Source: UBA9620 sp965220695
Lineage (GTDB): Bacteria > Acidobacteriota > Vicinamibacteria > Vicinamibacterales > UBA8438
Direction: 5' to 3'
Assembly (NCBI GenBank): GCA_965220695.1
Contig: OZ244838.1
Coordinates: forward strand, 4,898,001-4,962,000
DNA: 64,000 nucleotides
Positions 37,232 through 46,464 of this stretch are shown here, piece after piece; position 1 is the stretch's first letter, and the number at the start of each line of letters is the position of its first letter. The notes under the pieces are model-generated. The model was not told the DNA's origin and made no database searches. It was given only the letters and a program-made list of their open reading frames with translations. Position numbers and translations under genes: made by a program.

Positions 37232-39565
37232 GTGCACGTTCAGTCAGCGACGCTTCCGCGCCTGGCCGCCCTGCTGCTGGCGGCGGCATCCGGGTTCTAC
37301 GTCGGCGTCTGGATGCTCGCGCAGACCTGGAGACAGGACGACGTCTTCTCGACGTTGATTCGGGTTTGGGCCAACTCGATTCCCGTCATCTTCCTGCTGG
37401 TCGCGTTCGCGGTCCTGTTTCAGCGTCCGAAGGACCGCAACGCCTGGATGATGGCGCTCATGTTCTGCGGCTTCATCGGTCTCTACAACCCGTTGGCCGT
37501 TTTCGTTCAGGAGTCCCCGGCCCTCCTTGGGTACATGGTCGCGTATCGCATGACGCTCTCGATGATGGCGCCAGGGTTGTTCGGTCTGTTTTTTCTCGTG
37601 TTTCCCGCCCGTTCGCCGCTCGATGGGCGCGCTCCCTGGCTGAAGTGGCTCATCCTCGGGCTTGGCGTGTTCTTCGTGGTCACCGCCGGTCCGTGGCGGC
37701 CGTTCTTCGGACAGCAGGTCTCGACCAACCTGGCCGGCGAGACGATCCTGCGCGGTTGGCTCGCCCTCGCGCGGGGTTATAGCGTGTTCGGTTACGCGAT
37801 TCTCGGGATGGTGGTGGGGACCCTGGCTCTGGTGGGGCATGCCACCCGCGCCGACTCCTCGCAGGTCCGGCGCAAGGCGCGTGTCCTCGCATGGGGCACG
37901 GTTGCGGGAATCGCTCCGGTGTTCCTGATCCTGTTGTTCGAGGTGGCCGGTCGCGGCGTGCCGGACTGGTTAATCCTCGCGGCGCTCGCGTTCCCGTTGA
38001 TGCCGCTCTCATTCGCGTACGCCGTCGTCAAGCATCGCGTGATGGCGGTTCCGATCCTGGTTCAGCGCGGCGCGCGGTATCTGCTGGTGCAGCGCGGGCT
38101 GGCCGTCGCCAGCGTCGGGGTGAGCGTGGGGGTGGCCGTCGCCCTGGCGGTGCTGGTCCAGCGCTGGCTGCCGTCAGGGGTTGACGTGGGCCTGCCGGTC
38201 GCGGTGGTGGCCGCCGGCTTGCTGGGCGTGGGCGTGGCGCGCGGCGGCGCGCGGGTGGAGCGGCGGATCACCGACCGCATCGACCGGGCGTTCTTCCCCG
38301 ACCGGTACAACGCCCGGCAGACACTCGAGGATCTCGCGAATCGCACGCGGACCACGAAGGACCGCGCGGCGCTCGCGGCACTCCTGCAGGAGAAGCTGCG
38401 ATCCGCGTTCAAGCCGGTGTCGCTGGCCGTTTATCTGGAAGACCCGGACGGGCGGCTGGCGGCGGACCTGCCCGAAGGCCCGGGGACCGTCGCCCCCGAG
38501 GCGGACGGACTTTCCGAGCTCGCCAGACAGGCCCGGCCGAAGGTGCTGCCGCCGCCGGGCGTGGACCACGGCGCCGACAACCTGCACAGGATGCTCGACC
38601 CCCAGCGGGCGGAATGTCTCGTACCGCTGGTCGATCGAAACGACCGCCTCGTCGGCCTGCTGGTTCTGGGGGCGCGGCGGTCGGAAGAGCCGTATTCGGG
38701 CGAGGACATCCGGTTGCTGGCGGCGGTGTCGCTGCAGTCCGCCTTGACGGTCCAGACCATCTGCCTGAGTGAAGAGATGGCGGCCCGCATCGAGGCCGAG
38801 CGGCGCGCCGAGCACGAAGTGGAGATTGCGAAGGAGGTGCAGCGGCAACTGCTGCCGGCCCGCGCCCCGGCGCTGTCGGGATTCGCGTGCGCCGGCGCGT
38901 GCATCCAGGCGAAGTCGGTCGGCGGCGACTACTACGACTTCATCGAGCTGGGATCGGATCGCCTCGGACTCGTCCTGGCCGACGTCTCCGGAAAGGGCAT
39001 CGCGGCCGCGCTGCTGATGGCGAACCTGCAGGCGACGCTGCGGAGTCAGTACGCGGCCGCACGCGACAATCCGGCCAGGCTCCTGCAGCGCGCGAACCGG
39101 CTCTTCTTCACGTCGACGCCCGCGAACCGCTACGCGACCCTCTTCCTCGCCGAGTTCAATCACACGACCCGGGAGCTGCGCTACGTCAACTGCGGCCACG
39201 TACCGCCGGTGCTGGCTCGGGCGGACGGCACGATCGAGACGCTGGCGCCGACGGCCACGGTGATCGGGCTCTTCGACGAATGGGACGGCGAGTCCGAGGC
39301 GGTGGTGCTGGAGCCGGGCGATACGCTCGTCGTCTGCAGCGACGGGGTCACCGAGGCGTTGAGCGACGATGAGGAGGAGTTCGGCGAGGAGCGCCTGCGC
39401 GACGCGGTCGCCGCCCACCGCGGCCTAGCGGTCCCGGAGCTGCTGACCACGCTCCAGATGTCCGTGCAGCGGTTCGCGGGCGTCGTCCAGAGCGACGACC
39501 TGACGCTGCTCGTGGCGCGTGCGACGGCGACGGCGTCTCGCACCGTGGCCGCGACGTCCGCGTGA
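37232..39565 (+). CDS. Membrane-bound PP2C-type phosphatase (SpoIIE/RsbU) with GAF domain
   Basis: Protein of 777 aa. The N-terminal third has about ten membrane segments. A GAF-like domain lies around residues 370-510 (LAALLQEKLRSAFKPVSLAV to LLVLGARRSEEPYSGEDIRL). A coiled linker ends in EIAKEVQRQLLPARAPALSG. The C-terminus is a SpoIIE phosphatase with the metal residues VGGDYYDF, LVLADVSGKGIAAALLM and VVCSDGVTEA. It probably dephosphorylates an anti-sigma-factor antagonist in response to a membrane or ligand signal. GTG 37232 was chosen because AGGAAGGAACG lies just upstream and the first membrane helix follows. Confidence 0.88.
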   Translation: MHVQSATLPRLAALLLAAASGFYVGVWMLAQTWRQDDVFSTLIRVWANSIPVIFLLVAFAVLFQRPKDRNAWMMALMFCGFIGLYNPLAVFVQESPALLGYMVAYRMTLSMMAPGLFGLFFLVFPARSPLDGRAPWLKWLILGLGVFFVVTAGPWRPFFGQQVSTNLAGETILRGWLALARGYSVFGYAILGMVVGTLALVGHATRADSSQVRRKARVLAWGTVAGIAPVFLILLFEVAGRGVPDWLILAALAFPLMPLSFAYAVVKHRVMAVPILVQRGARYLLVQRGLAVASVGVSVGVAVALAVLVQRWLPSGVDVGLPVAVVAAGLLGVGVARGGARVERRITDRIDRAFFPDRYNARQTLEDLANRTRTTKDRAALAALLQEKLRSAFKPVSLAVYLEDPDGRLAADLPEGPGTVAPEADGLSELARQARPKVLPPPGVDHGADNLHRMLDPQRAECLVPLVDRNDRLVGLLVLGARRSEEPYSGEDIRLLAAVSLQSALTVQTICLSEEMAARIEAERRAEHEVEIAKEVQRQLLPARAPALSGFACAGACIQAKSVGGDYYDFIELGSDRLGLVLADVSGKGIAAALLMANLQATLRSQYAAARDNPARLLQRANRLFFTSTPANRYATLFLAEFNHTTRELRYVNCGHVPPVLARADGTIETLAPTATVIGLFDEWDGESEAVVLEPGDTLVVCSDGVTEALSDDEEEFGEERLRDAVAAHRGLAVPELLTTLQMSVQRFAGVVQSDDLTLLVARATATASRTVAATSA

Positions 39566-39631
39566 ATCGGCGCCGCGACCGACACCCGTGGCGGTATAGT
39601 CGGGTTACACGGATTCTCAGGGAGGCTGCTC

Positions 39632-41347
39632 ATGACCGTTCCACCCGGACACTCGCGCAACCTGTTCGTGAAGCGGGCCGGCGCGGCCGCCGGCGTCGCG
39701 CTCGTCCTGTTCCTCGGGTGCGCAGCCGCGGGCGCGCAGGTGCGGGACGTCGAGCCGGTCACCGACGCAATGCTGCAGAACCCCGACCCCGTCGACTGGC
39801 TGAACTGGCGGCGCACGCTCGACGGCTGGGGCTACAGCCCGCTGGATCAAATCGACAGGGACAACGTCCACCAGTTGCAGCTCGTCTGGTCGTGGCAGAT
39901 CGGACGGGGCCTCAGTCAACCGACGCCGCTCGTGCGCGACGGCGTGATGTACATCCCCAATCCCGGGAACGGCGTCCAGGCGGTCGACGCGGCGACCGGG
40001 GAGCGCCTGTGGCAATACGCGCAGGAGCCCGGGGAACGCGCCGATGACGGTTCGCAACCGCGGCGCACCAGAGGCAGCCGCTCGATCGCCATCTACGGCG
40101 ACAAGATCTACCTCAACACGTCGCAGGCCCACATCGTGGCGCTCGATGCGCGCACGGGCGAGGTGGCCTGGGACCACACCGTGGCGGACCGCGCGCTCGG
40201 CTACCGCTACTCGAGCGGGCCCATCGTGGTGCAGGGAAGGATCGTGGCCGGCATGACCGGCTGCCAGAACTACAAGGACGACGTCTGCTTCATCTCGGCG
40301 CACGACCCCGAGACCGGGGAAGAGCTGTGGCGCACGGCGACCGTCGCGCGCCCCGGCGAACCGGGCGGCGATACGTGGGGCGACCTCCCGCTGACGTTTC
40401 GCGCGGGCGCCGACTCGTGGATCCCCGGCAGCTACGACCCCGAGACGAACCTGACCTACTGGTCGACCTCGCAGGCCAAGCCGTGGGCCCGGGTCTCGCG
40501 GCACACCGATGGCGATGCGCTCTATACGAACAGCGTGCTGGCGCTAGACCCCGAGACCGGCGAGCTGGAGTGGTACTACCAGTTCGTGCCGGGCGAGACG
40601 CACGACCTCGATGACGTCTTCGAGAGCGTGCTGATCGACCGCGACGGCCGGCGCTCGCTCTTCAAGATGGGCAAGATGGGCATCCTCTGGGAGATCGACC
40701 GCACGACCGGGGCGTTCGTGGCCGCGCACGATCTCGGGTATCAGAATGTCATCGACGTCGACCCCGAGACCGGTGCAGTGACCTACCGGTCCGGGATGAT
40801 CCCGGAAGCCGGCGTCGAGATCGAGTTCTGCCCCAACCTGCTGGGCATCCGGAACTGGCGCGCGACCGCCTACCACCCGGAAACGCGGGCGCTCTACATC
40901 CCGATCCACCCGACCTGCGTGCAGGGGGTGTTCACCGAGCTGCCGCTGGAGGCGGGCAACAACTACTACGGCAACCGGGGGTGGCTCTCGCGCGGGAGCA
41001 CGGTGCACCCGGCAAGCCCCGACCACCGGGGCCACCTCGTCGCCATGAACATCGACACCGGCGAGATCATCTGGCGGCACTCGATGGCCACGCGGCCGGG
41101 CGCGGCGGCGCTGACGACGGCGGGCGGCCTGGTGGTCGGCGCCGACTCCGACCGGCATCTGTTCGTCCACGACGTCGCGACGGGTGAGGTCCTGTTCCAG
41201 ACGCGGCTGCCCGCCTCGGTGCAGGGCTTCCCGATTACCTACGCGGCCGGCGGCCGGCAGTTCCTGGCGGCGCCGGTCGGGGGCGACCGGTCCAACGCGA
41301 TCTACGTGTTCGCGCTCCCGCGGGGCGCCGGCCCCACGTCCCGCTAG
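39632..41347 (+). CDS. PQQ-dependent quinoprotein dehydrogenase
   Basis: Periplasmic beta-propeller dehydrogenase of 571 aa: signal peptide 1-36 (ending AAAGAQ), then DWLNWRRTLDGWGYSPLDQI and several Trp-docking blades (GERLWQYAQ, GELEWYYQF, GEIIWRHSM). There is no C-terminal haem domain. It probably oxidises an alcohol or related compound using PQQ and passes electrons to a separate cytochrome. GGGAGG precedes the ATG. A paralogue lies at 61194-62987. Confidence 0.88.
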   Translation: MTVPPGHSRNLFVKRAGAAAGVALVLFLGCAAAGAQVRDVEPVTDAMLQNPDPVDWLNWRRTLDGWGYSPLDQIDRDNVHQLQLVWSWQIGRGLSQPTPLVRDGVMYIPNPGNGVQAVDAATGERLWQYAQEPGERADDGSQPRRTRGSRSIAIYGDKIYLNTSQAHIVALDARTGEVAWDHTVADRALGYRYSSGPIVVQGRIVAGMTGCQNYKDDVCFISAHDPETGEELWRTATVARPGEPGGDTWGDLPLTFRAGADSWIPGSYDPETNLTYWSTSQAKPWARVSRHTDGDALYTNSVLALDPETGELEWYYQFVPGETHDLDDVFESVLIDRDGRRSLFKMGKMGILWEIDRTTGAFVAAHDLGYQNVIDVDPETGAVTYRSGMIPEAGVEIEFCPNLLGIRNWRATAYHPETRALYIPIHPTCVQGVFTELPLEAGNNYYGNRGWLSRGSTVHPASPDHRGHLVAMNIDTGEIIWRHSMATRPGAAALTTAGGLVVGADSDRHLFVHDVATGEVLFQTRLPASVQGFPITYAAGGRQFLAAPVGGDRSNAIYVFALPRGAGPTSR

Positions 41348-41477
41348 CGAACCCCGCGTTGCACCGAGGTTGGCGCAGCGCCCGCTGAGCAAGGCGAGAA
41401 AAAGGGAGCATACCTGTAGGGGCAACCCTTGTGGTTGCCCTTTCAGTCATCCGGAGCAACGCAGATCAGCGGGTTTC

Positions 41478-41559
41478 AGCGTGAAACAGCAGAATTCTGC
41501 AGGGAAACGCAGAATTCAGCGGGGATCGAATGCAGCGGGGCTTTTTGCCACGGGCTGCC
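41478..41559 (+). repeat. Dispersed repeat R1, long copy with 2 units
   Basis: Contains CAGCGTGAAAC, two GAATTC-bearing units related to the 20-bp unit described at 43797-43948, and the R1 core GAATGCAGCGGGG with CACGGGCTGCC. It is in inverse orientation to the copy at 43797-43948, so the two bracket the blaI-blaR1 pair as long inverted repeats. The rest of the 41348-41740 gap holds no gene. Confidence 0.75.
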
Positions 41560-41698
41560 GGGGACGGCGCTCGAAGCCAGCCCCGCGTGCGTCCGCGCGG
41601 GCAATCCGGCGTCCTCGAGCGCCTGCCCGTCAGCACTGCGGCGCGGTCACCCGCAATGCCCGGGCCGGACGATCTCCCTCCCGTCCGGCAGCTTTCCC

Positions 41699-41740
41699 TT
41701 GACAACATCGCGGCCTGCACGTACTAATGTGCTAGTAGAT
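41699..41740 (+). promoter_or_regulatory. Promoter and BlaI operator
   Basis: A perfect -35 box TTGACA (41699-41704) is followed after 17 bases by TACTAAT as the -10. The -10 overlaps the dyad TACTA-ATGTGC-TAGTA (41722-41737), which matches the TACTA...TAGTA form of BlaI/MecI operators. It sits directly before the blaI start, consistent with autorepression. Confidence 0.7.
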
Positions 41741-42130
41741 ATGCCGAAACAACCTCCGCCGCTCGCCGACCAGGAGTTCGCGATCATGCAGATCGTCTGG
41801 GACCGCGGCGAGGTGACGGTGCGCGACGTCTACGAGGCGTTTCGCGCGCGCCGGCCGATCGCCTACACCACGGTGCTGACGACGATGCGCATTCTCGAAC
41901 AGAAAGGCCATCTGCGCGTCAGCCGCGCGGCCCGGGCACACGTCTATCAAGCCAGGTCCACCCGGCAGGGCGTGCTGCAGGCGATGGTGCGCCACTTCGT
42001 CGATCGCGTATTCGGCGGCGCGGCCGAGCCGCTCGTGCAGCACCTCATCCTCGACAAGCGGCTCAGCGCGGACGACCTGCGCGATATCGCCAGCCGGTTG
42101 AACGGGCCGGAGACGGACGATGACCGCTGA
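41741..42130 (+). CDS. BlaI/MecI-family repressor
   Basis: Winged-helix repressor of 129 aa. PLADQEFAIMQIVWDRGEVT and TVLTTMRILEQKGHLRVSR are the family's recognition region; the C-terminus dimerises and is normally cut after the signal from the BlaR1 partner. ATG 41741 was chosen, with a GTG at 41729 as an alternative. It overlaps the blaR1-like gene by 11 bases. The regulated targets beyond its own operon are unknown; no beta-lactamase is adjacent. Confidence 0.92.
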   Translation: MPKQPPPLADQEFAIMQIVWDRGEVTVRDVYEAFRARRPIAYTTVLTTMRILEQKGHLRVSRAARAHVYQARSTRQGVLQAMVRHFVDRVFGGAAEPLVQHLILDKRLSADDLRDIASRLNGPETDDDR

Positions 42131-43778
42131 CCTGCTGGCCCACAACATCGTGGCGCACTGGCTGCAGGCCGGGCTGCTGGCCGGGGTCGCCGGGCTCGGG
42201 GTCGCCGTGCTGCGTCTGCGTCGACCGGACTTCCTGCTGCGCTATTGGCAGGCGGTCCTCCTGCTGCTGCTGGTGGCGCCGTGGATCCAGCCCTGGCAGC
42301 CGGTCGCCGCGGCGCCTACCAGCGCACTGGTATCCATATCCGGCATGGAACAGGCGGTCGAAGGCGGGGACGGTGTGTCGGTGGCCGGCCGTGTCATCGC
42401 CCTCCCGACCGCACGCTGGCGTGTCGACCCGTGGACATGGGCGCTGGGGCTCCTGGCCGCGGGAGTGATCGTGCGCCTGGGGTGGATCGGACTGGGCCTG
42501 CTGCGGCTCGCCCGCCTCGCCCGCGCGGCGGACCGGATCGCGCCCCCGGCGGTCGCCCGGGACCTGCTCGCACGGTTCCGCGTGTCGGCCGTCTTCGTGC
42601 AGCATCCAGCGGTCCGGATGCCCTGCAGTTTCGGCCTGTTCCGGCCGACGGTCATGTTGCCGGCCGCCTTCGACCGTCTCGAACCGGCGTTTCAGCGCGC
42701 CATCGTCTGCCACGAGTTGCTGCACATCGAGCGGCGCGACTTCGCGCGGGTCGTGGTCGAGGACGTGGCGGCGGCGCTGTTGTGGTTTCACCCCTGGGTG
42801 TGGCTGCTGCGCCGGCGCATCCGGTTGCACCGCGAGCAGGTGGTCGACGCCGAGGTGGTGCGCTGCACAGGCGACCGGCGCGCCTACGTGCGGTGCCTCG
42901 TCGAGTTTGCGGGGCACCCGCTGACGTTGCGGCTCGCGTCGCCGATGCTGCGATCGACCGAGCTGCGGACCCGGACTGATGCCTTGTTCGAGAAGGAGGG
43001 AGCGATGTCGACACGACGATTGGCCGTAGTCGCGACGGGGCTGTGCGTGGCGTTGGGTGCGACGGTCTGGATGGCCGCCGCGACGGTGCCGCTGGGCGCC
43101 GCCGCGCCCGGGGGAGCGCTGCAGACGACGAGCGCCGGTCAGCCGGCGTCCCAGGTCAGGCACGCGATCGTGCTCGACTTCACGCTGCCAGGCGGTCACC
43201 AGCCGCAGATCCGCGGGTGGGAAGGCCAGCGCATGCGCATCTGGTTGCGGGATGCCGGCAGATTGGGGTTCGTGGCAAGAATACGCGACGACGCCCAAGA
43301 GGTCGTCATGGTCACCGTGATCGATCTCGACAGCGTTCCCGAGCGTGAGTTGGGAACCGTCGACATCGCGGTCGGTGGAGACCCGGTCACGTTCCAGACG
43401 TCCGTGCCGTTCCAGATCGCGGTGCCGAGAATCGTCACGTTAGACCCGGTGGCGGCGGCTCAGCTTCGGGCGCAGGAGTTGGAGCGCGTAGAGCAAGTGG
43501 AGGCGGTATTCGGGCAGCTCCGTCAAATACTCGAGCGGCAGCGGGCAAACACGAGGGAACAGATCATGGCAGCCCTGGACGAGCTCAAGCAAGCCGTTGC
43601 GTCCACATCCGATCAGGTGTGGCTCGTCGAAGGAACGGAGCCGGGTCAAGTCCAGGTCCTGGTCGACGAAACGACATCGGGAGCATTGATGCACCAGTTT
43701 GCCGAGCTGGAGGAATTGCTGCGCCTCCTGACGGAGCAGTTGCAGCTGCGCGTGAGCGGCACGTTGTCGAGCCCGTAA
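42120..43778 (+). CDS. BlaR1/M56-family membrane metallopeptidase
   Basis: Signal-transducing membrane peptidase of 552 aa. Four membrane segments flank the cytoplasmic zinc domain with CHELLHIERRD (HExxH) and the downstream HREQVVDAE. The C-terminal extracytoplasmic part (after about residue 320) lacks a penicillin-binding domain and instead ends in a coiled region (RAQELERVEQVEAVFGQL), so the sensed ligand is not a beta-lactam by this evidence. It probably cleaves the BlaI-type repressor encoded by the overlapping upstream gene. Confidence 0.88.
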   Translation: MTADLLAHNIVAHWLQAGLLAGVAGLGVAVLRLRRPDFLLRYWQAVLLLLLVAPWIQPWQPVAAAPTSALVSISGMEQAVEGGDGVSVAGRVIALPTARWRVDPWTWALGLLAAGVIVRLGWIGLGLLRLARLARAADRIAPPAVARDLLARFRVSAVFVQHPAVRMPCSFGLFRPTVMLPAAFDRLEPAFQRAIVCHELLHIERRDFARVVVEDVAAALLWFHPWVWLLRRRIRLHREQVVDAEVVRCTGDRRAYVRCLVEFAGHPLTLRLASPMLRSTELRTRTDALFEKEGAMSTRRLAVVATGLCVALGATVWMAAATVPLGAAAPGGALQTTSAGQPASQVRHAIVLDFTLPGGHQPQIRGWEGQRMRIWLRDAGRLGFVARIRDDAQEVVMVTVIDLDSVPERELGTVDIAVGGDPVTFQTSVPFQIAVPRIVTLDPVAAAQLRAQELERVEQVEAVFGQLRQILERQRANTREQIMAALDELKQAVASTSDQVWLVEGTEPGQVQVLVDETTSGALMHQFAELEELLRLLTEQLQLRVSGTLSSP

Positions 43779-43796
43779 ACAGACCTCCGCCCCTGG

Positions 43797-43948
43797 CAGC
43801 CCTTGGTGAAAGCCCCGCTGCATTCGATCCCCGCTGAATTCTGCGCTTCCCCACTGAATTCTGCGCGTCCCCGCTGAATTCTGCGCGTCCCCGCTGAATT
43901 CTGCGCTTCCCCGCTTAATTCTGCGGTTTCACGCTGCATCCCGCTTCG
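43797..43948 (-). repeat. Dispersed repeat R1, long copy with a 20-bp tandem array
   Basis: The R1 core (43797-43830) is followed by five tandem 20-bp units in perfect register (43831-43930), typified by CCCGCTGAATTCTGCGCGTC, and then by a terminal variant with TTTCACGCTGCATCCCGC. It begins 18 bases after the blaR1-like stop. Reverse orientation to 41478-41559, which carries only two units, so unit number varies between copies. Confidence 0.85.
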
Positions 43949-43960
43949 GGCGGCTGGGCC

Positions 43961-44263
43961 TCAATCGAATACGGCGAACAGGGTCACGTACGCCGCAAAC
44001 GTGCCGAAGAACAGCAGTACTCCGTTCCACACGAGCCTGTCCCGGCGGCGCAGCAAACCGCATCCGACCGACAGCAGCGCGCCCGCGAAGCCGACGAAAC
44101 ACAGTGCCACGAGCGATATCACCAGGAGGGGTGCGTTCGCGGCGCCGAGTCGGTCCCAGTCACGCACGATGAGGACGAGTGGCAGGCAGAACACCGCCAG
44201 CGCCGCCGCGATGAGCAGCCAGCCGAAGGTGTGTCGGACGATTCCGTGCGGCGAACTGGACAT
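43961..44263 (-). CDS. Small three-helix membrane protein
   Basis: Protein of 100 aa with three hydrophobic segments (FGWLLIAAALAVFCLPLVLI, LLVISLVALCFVGFAGALLS, WNGVLLFFGTFAAYVTLFAV). ATG 44263 follows GGGAGGT at good spacing. No family recognised. It stands alone between repeat R1 and repeat R2. Confidence 0.7.
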   Translation of the reverse strand: MSSSPHGIVRHTFGWLLIAAALAVFCLPLVLIVRDWDRLGAANAPLLVISLVALCFVGFAGALLSVGCGLLRRRDRLVWNGVLLFFGTFAAYVTLFAVFD

Positions 44264-44345
44264 CTCTGACCTCCCGTGGGCGCCTGCGCCGACACCATGG
44301 CGGCGTGCTGTCCGGTAATGCGTCAAGGAAGCGCAGGACAGCTCA

Positions 44346-44393
44346 CGCCGGTGGTCGCCGCGTCGTGAGGGACGCGATCCCCCGCGCGCCGGC
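44346..44393. repeat. Dispersed repeat R2, left copy (48 bp)
   Basis: Identical over 48 bp to 46411-46458, in the same orientation. It ends 7 bases from the stop of the HNH gene. The ends CGCCGG and CCGGCG pair, and the internal GCGTC and GACGC form an inner stem, so a hairpin is likely. Confidence 0.9.
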
Positions 44394-44400
44394 GATGCAG

Positions 44401-44952
44401 TCAATCAGGGGCGTTGCATACGTCGGCAACTGGATCGCCGAAGAGGAGGCCGGCAGGCTTTGGCATCGCAAGCGCCTCTCGGGATTCCCTATTTGTAGAT
44501 TCCTCGAGTTCCATGACGAGGAGATTGAAATAGTCCTTCTTGAGCCCCGAGTTGCATGCCTTGCATGCGACGGCGTAGTTCAGGAGGTGATAGGACAGGA
44601 GATAGTATCCCGTGCCGGCGGCCGGAGGAGTGGTCAGCGTAACGCCGTCGACGATCAAGGATTGGGGGCACGGCCACTCCTTGATGTTGCCTTTTGGCCG
44701 GAAGTGCTCGAGATCGAGCTCGTGGCGGCCGAGGATTCCCGACTCGAATTGCCGTTCGCAAAAGCAACACTTGCCGTCCCCCTGCAATTCGATGAAGACC
44801 GGCTTCACGGTGCTCCAGATCGAGCTCGTTTCTTCGTATTTCCTGCTGGCGCGGAAAGTGTCCGTTCGAATCTGCGCCCTGGCAAGTCACCCGGGTGCAT
44901 GCCGCTCGACACGCGCGTGGAGATCGTCGGGATCGATGTCGTAACGGATCAC
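44401..44952 (-). pseudogene. Septu-like HNH nuclease (PtuB type) with premature TGA
   Basis: The expected start is GTG 44952, overlapping the ATPase stop (GTGA), and the protein begins MIRYDIDPDDLHARVERHAPG. Codon 22 is TGA (44889-44887), where Trp fits (GWLARAQIRTDTFR). The same frame continues intact through the HNH/zinc module: KCCFCERQF, LEHFRPKGN and CKACNSGLKKDYF. The later frame could restart at internal GTG 44808, giving the 135-aa nuclease core. So the nuclease is either inactivated or expressed from an internal start. Family assignment is by motif and by its partner ATPase. Confidence 0.75.
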
Positions 44953-46175
44953 GATTCCACGCCCGACAGCTCGGCCATGAGCTTGCGGGCCGCTTCGGTG
45001 TCACCCTTGCGGGCGTTCTCGAGCAGGCTCTGTATTCGGTGGGTCTGGGATTCGGAGCGTGTGGACTTGAGACCGAAGAGCTCGGTCAGCAGGATTTGAT
45101 CGGCGTCCATCCTCGATACGTCCACCCCGTCGACGCGCTCCAGGAAGCTGGCGCCGTTTTCTCGTTGCCGCGCGACGACGACGTTCCGCCACTCGAGCGA
45201 CCCCACCAGGAGCGGGCTGTGGGACGTGACGATGAATTGCAAACGCGGCAGCCAGTGAGCAAGTCGTGGGAGCAGCTCCATCTGCCACGCCGGATGGATA
45301 TGCAGATCCACCTCGTCGATCATCACGATGCCCTGATTCTCGTCGAGCTTCTTCCCCCTGGGACATGTCTCGCAGACGTGAAACAGGAGGTCGCCGATCC
45401 ACCCCAGGAGCGCTCGATACCCGTCCGATAGCGCCGGGAACGGGACACGAATCTGCTGATATTGAAAGAGGTACTCTCCATTCTCCAGCTCGCCCGTGAA
45501 GCGGTATCGTTCGGGACCGAGGAGTTGGTTGATGAGCTCCCGCACCTGAGAAAAGCGGCCCGGATTCCGCGCCTGGTACTGCGGGAGCCAGTAACTCAGG
45601 GGAAGAAGGGAGTAGGTCTCCTCGAAGAGGCTCATGATCCGCCGTGCGCGCGTGAACGATGAGGCGCGACGTCCCGCCTCGTCGACGCGGTCGCTCCTCT
45701 CGACCCTGCGATTCGCGCCGTACCCCACGAAGAAGAACGCATCCGAGCGACTGCTGAAAATTGGGTGCCAGAGCTTGTCCTCCGGGCGGGCCCACTGGAG
45801 CCGCTCCAGATCGCCACGACGGTCAATGCGAATACGGGACTCGACTTGCGGCAACCCACCAGGCACGTCGTCCTGCACGCTGGGGGTGAAGGTCGCCTCG
45901 ACAAGTGCTCCGACATCGGCCGATCCACCGGCTTCCCGGCGAACGAGATGGTAGGGAAAAACACCGGAGTCGGCCACCGCCGGACCGAGCGCGGCGAGGG
46001 CCACGCCTTTGAGAAGTGTCGATTTTCCGGATCCGTTCGCCCCGATCACGAGATTCATGTTCGCAAGCTTCGGACGTTCGGACGCCGGGAGGGTCTGCGC
46101 GTCCGGATGGACGAAATCGATGGAGGTCTGCTCGAACGTCCGAAACGCCTGCATTGCGATCGAGTCGATATACAC
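44949..46175 (-). CDS. Septu-like ATPase (PtuA type), locus 1
   Basis: SMC/RecF-like ATPase of 408 aa. Walker A GANGSGKS lies at residues 45-52, the family signature SDGYRALLGWIGDLLFH near 250-267 and Walker B VMIDEVDLHIHPAW near 284-298; TSHSPLLVGSLEW gives the switch. GYGANRR is shared with the second locus (GYGASRR). The start is GTG 46175. Coupled by GTGA to the HNH gene, the order of type I Septu. In Septu the ATPase restrains and guides the HNH nuclease against phage. The ATPase looks intact although its nuclease gene carries a nonsense codon. Confidence 0.82.
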   Translation of the reverse strand: MYIDSIAMQAFRTFEQTSIDFVHPDAQTLPASERPKLANMNLVIGANGSGKSTLLKGVALAALGPAVADSGVFPYHLVRREAGGSADVGALVEATFTPSVQDDVPGGLPQVESRIRIDRRGDLERLQWARPEDKLWHPIFSSRSDAFFFVGYGANRRVERSDRVDEAGRRASSFTRARRIMSLFEETYSLLPLSYWLPQYQARNPGRFSQVRELINQLLGPERYRFTGELENGEYLFQYQQIRVPFPALSDGYRALLGWIGDLLFHVCETCPRGKKLDENQGIVMIDEVDLHIHPAWQMELLPRLAHWLPRLQFIVTSHSPLLVGSLEWRNVVVARQRENGASFLERVDGVDVSRMDADQILLTELFGLKSTRSESQTHRIQSLLENARKGDTEAARKLMAELSGVES

Positions 46176-46187
46176 GACGCGCTTTCT

Positions 46188-46202
46188 CGATTCTCAGAAT
46201 CG
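46188..46202. promoter_or_regulatory. Perfect palindrome upstream of Septu-like locus 1
   Basis: CGATTCT-C-AGAATCG, 13 bases before the GTG start at 46175. Its size and position fit an operator in the leader. No matching regulator gene is adjacent. Confidence 0.4.
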
Positions 46203-46410
46203 TTTCCGGTCGCGACCCCTGCGGCGTAGGGATACAGGTGAGCGATCAACCCGGCCAATCGCATTGCGCCGAGGATTCGTCCGGAACTGTCGTTCGGCCA
46301 CTTGCTCGCTCAATCGCACTATATCCGATTCCACGGGCCATCTTCGAAGACTGACGGCCGGTTCGTCCTGGCGTTCCCGACTACTCGGTGGACTGGCCAT
46401 TTCCGACCTC

Positions 46411-46458
46411 CGCCGGTGGTCGCCGCGTCGTGAGGGACGCGATCCCCCGCGCGCCGGC
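46411..46458. repeat. Dispersed repeat R2, right copy (48 bp)
   Basis: Identical to 44346-44393 and directly repeated. It lies 6 bases beyond the stop of the amidohydrolase gene (46465). Together the two copies bracket the whole Septu-like locus 1. Confidence 0.9.
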
Positions 46459-46464
46459 AACCGA

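Noticed and set aside
43831..43930. CRISPR array
   Set aside because: The 20-bp units are contiguous without spacers and no cas genes are near; it is a tandem repeat within R1.
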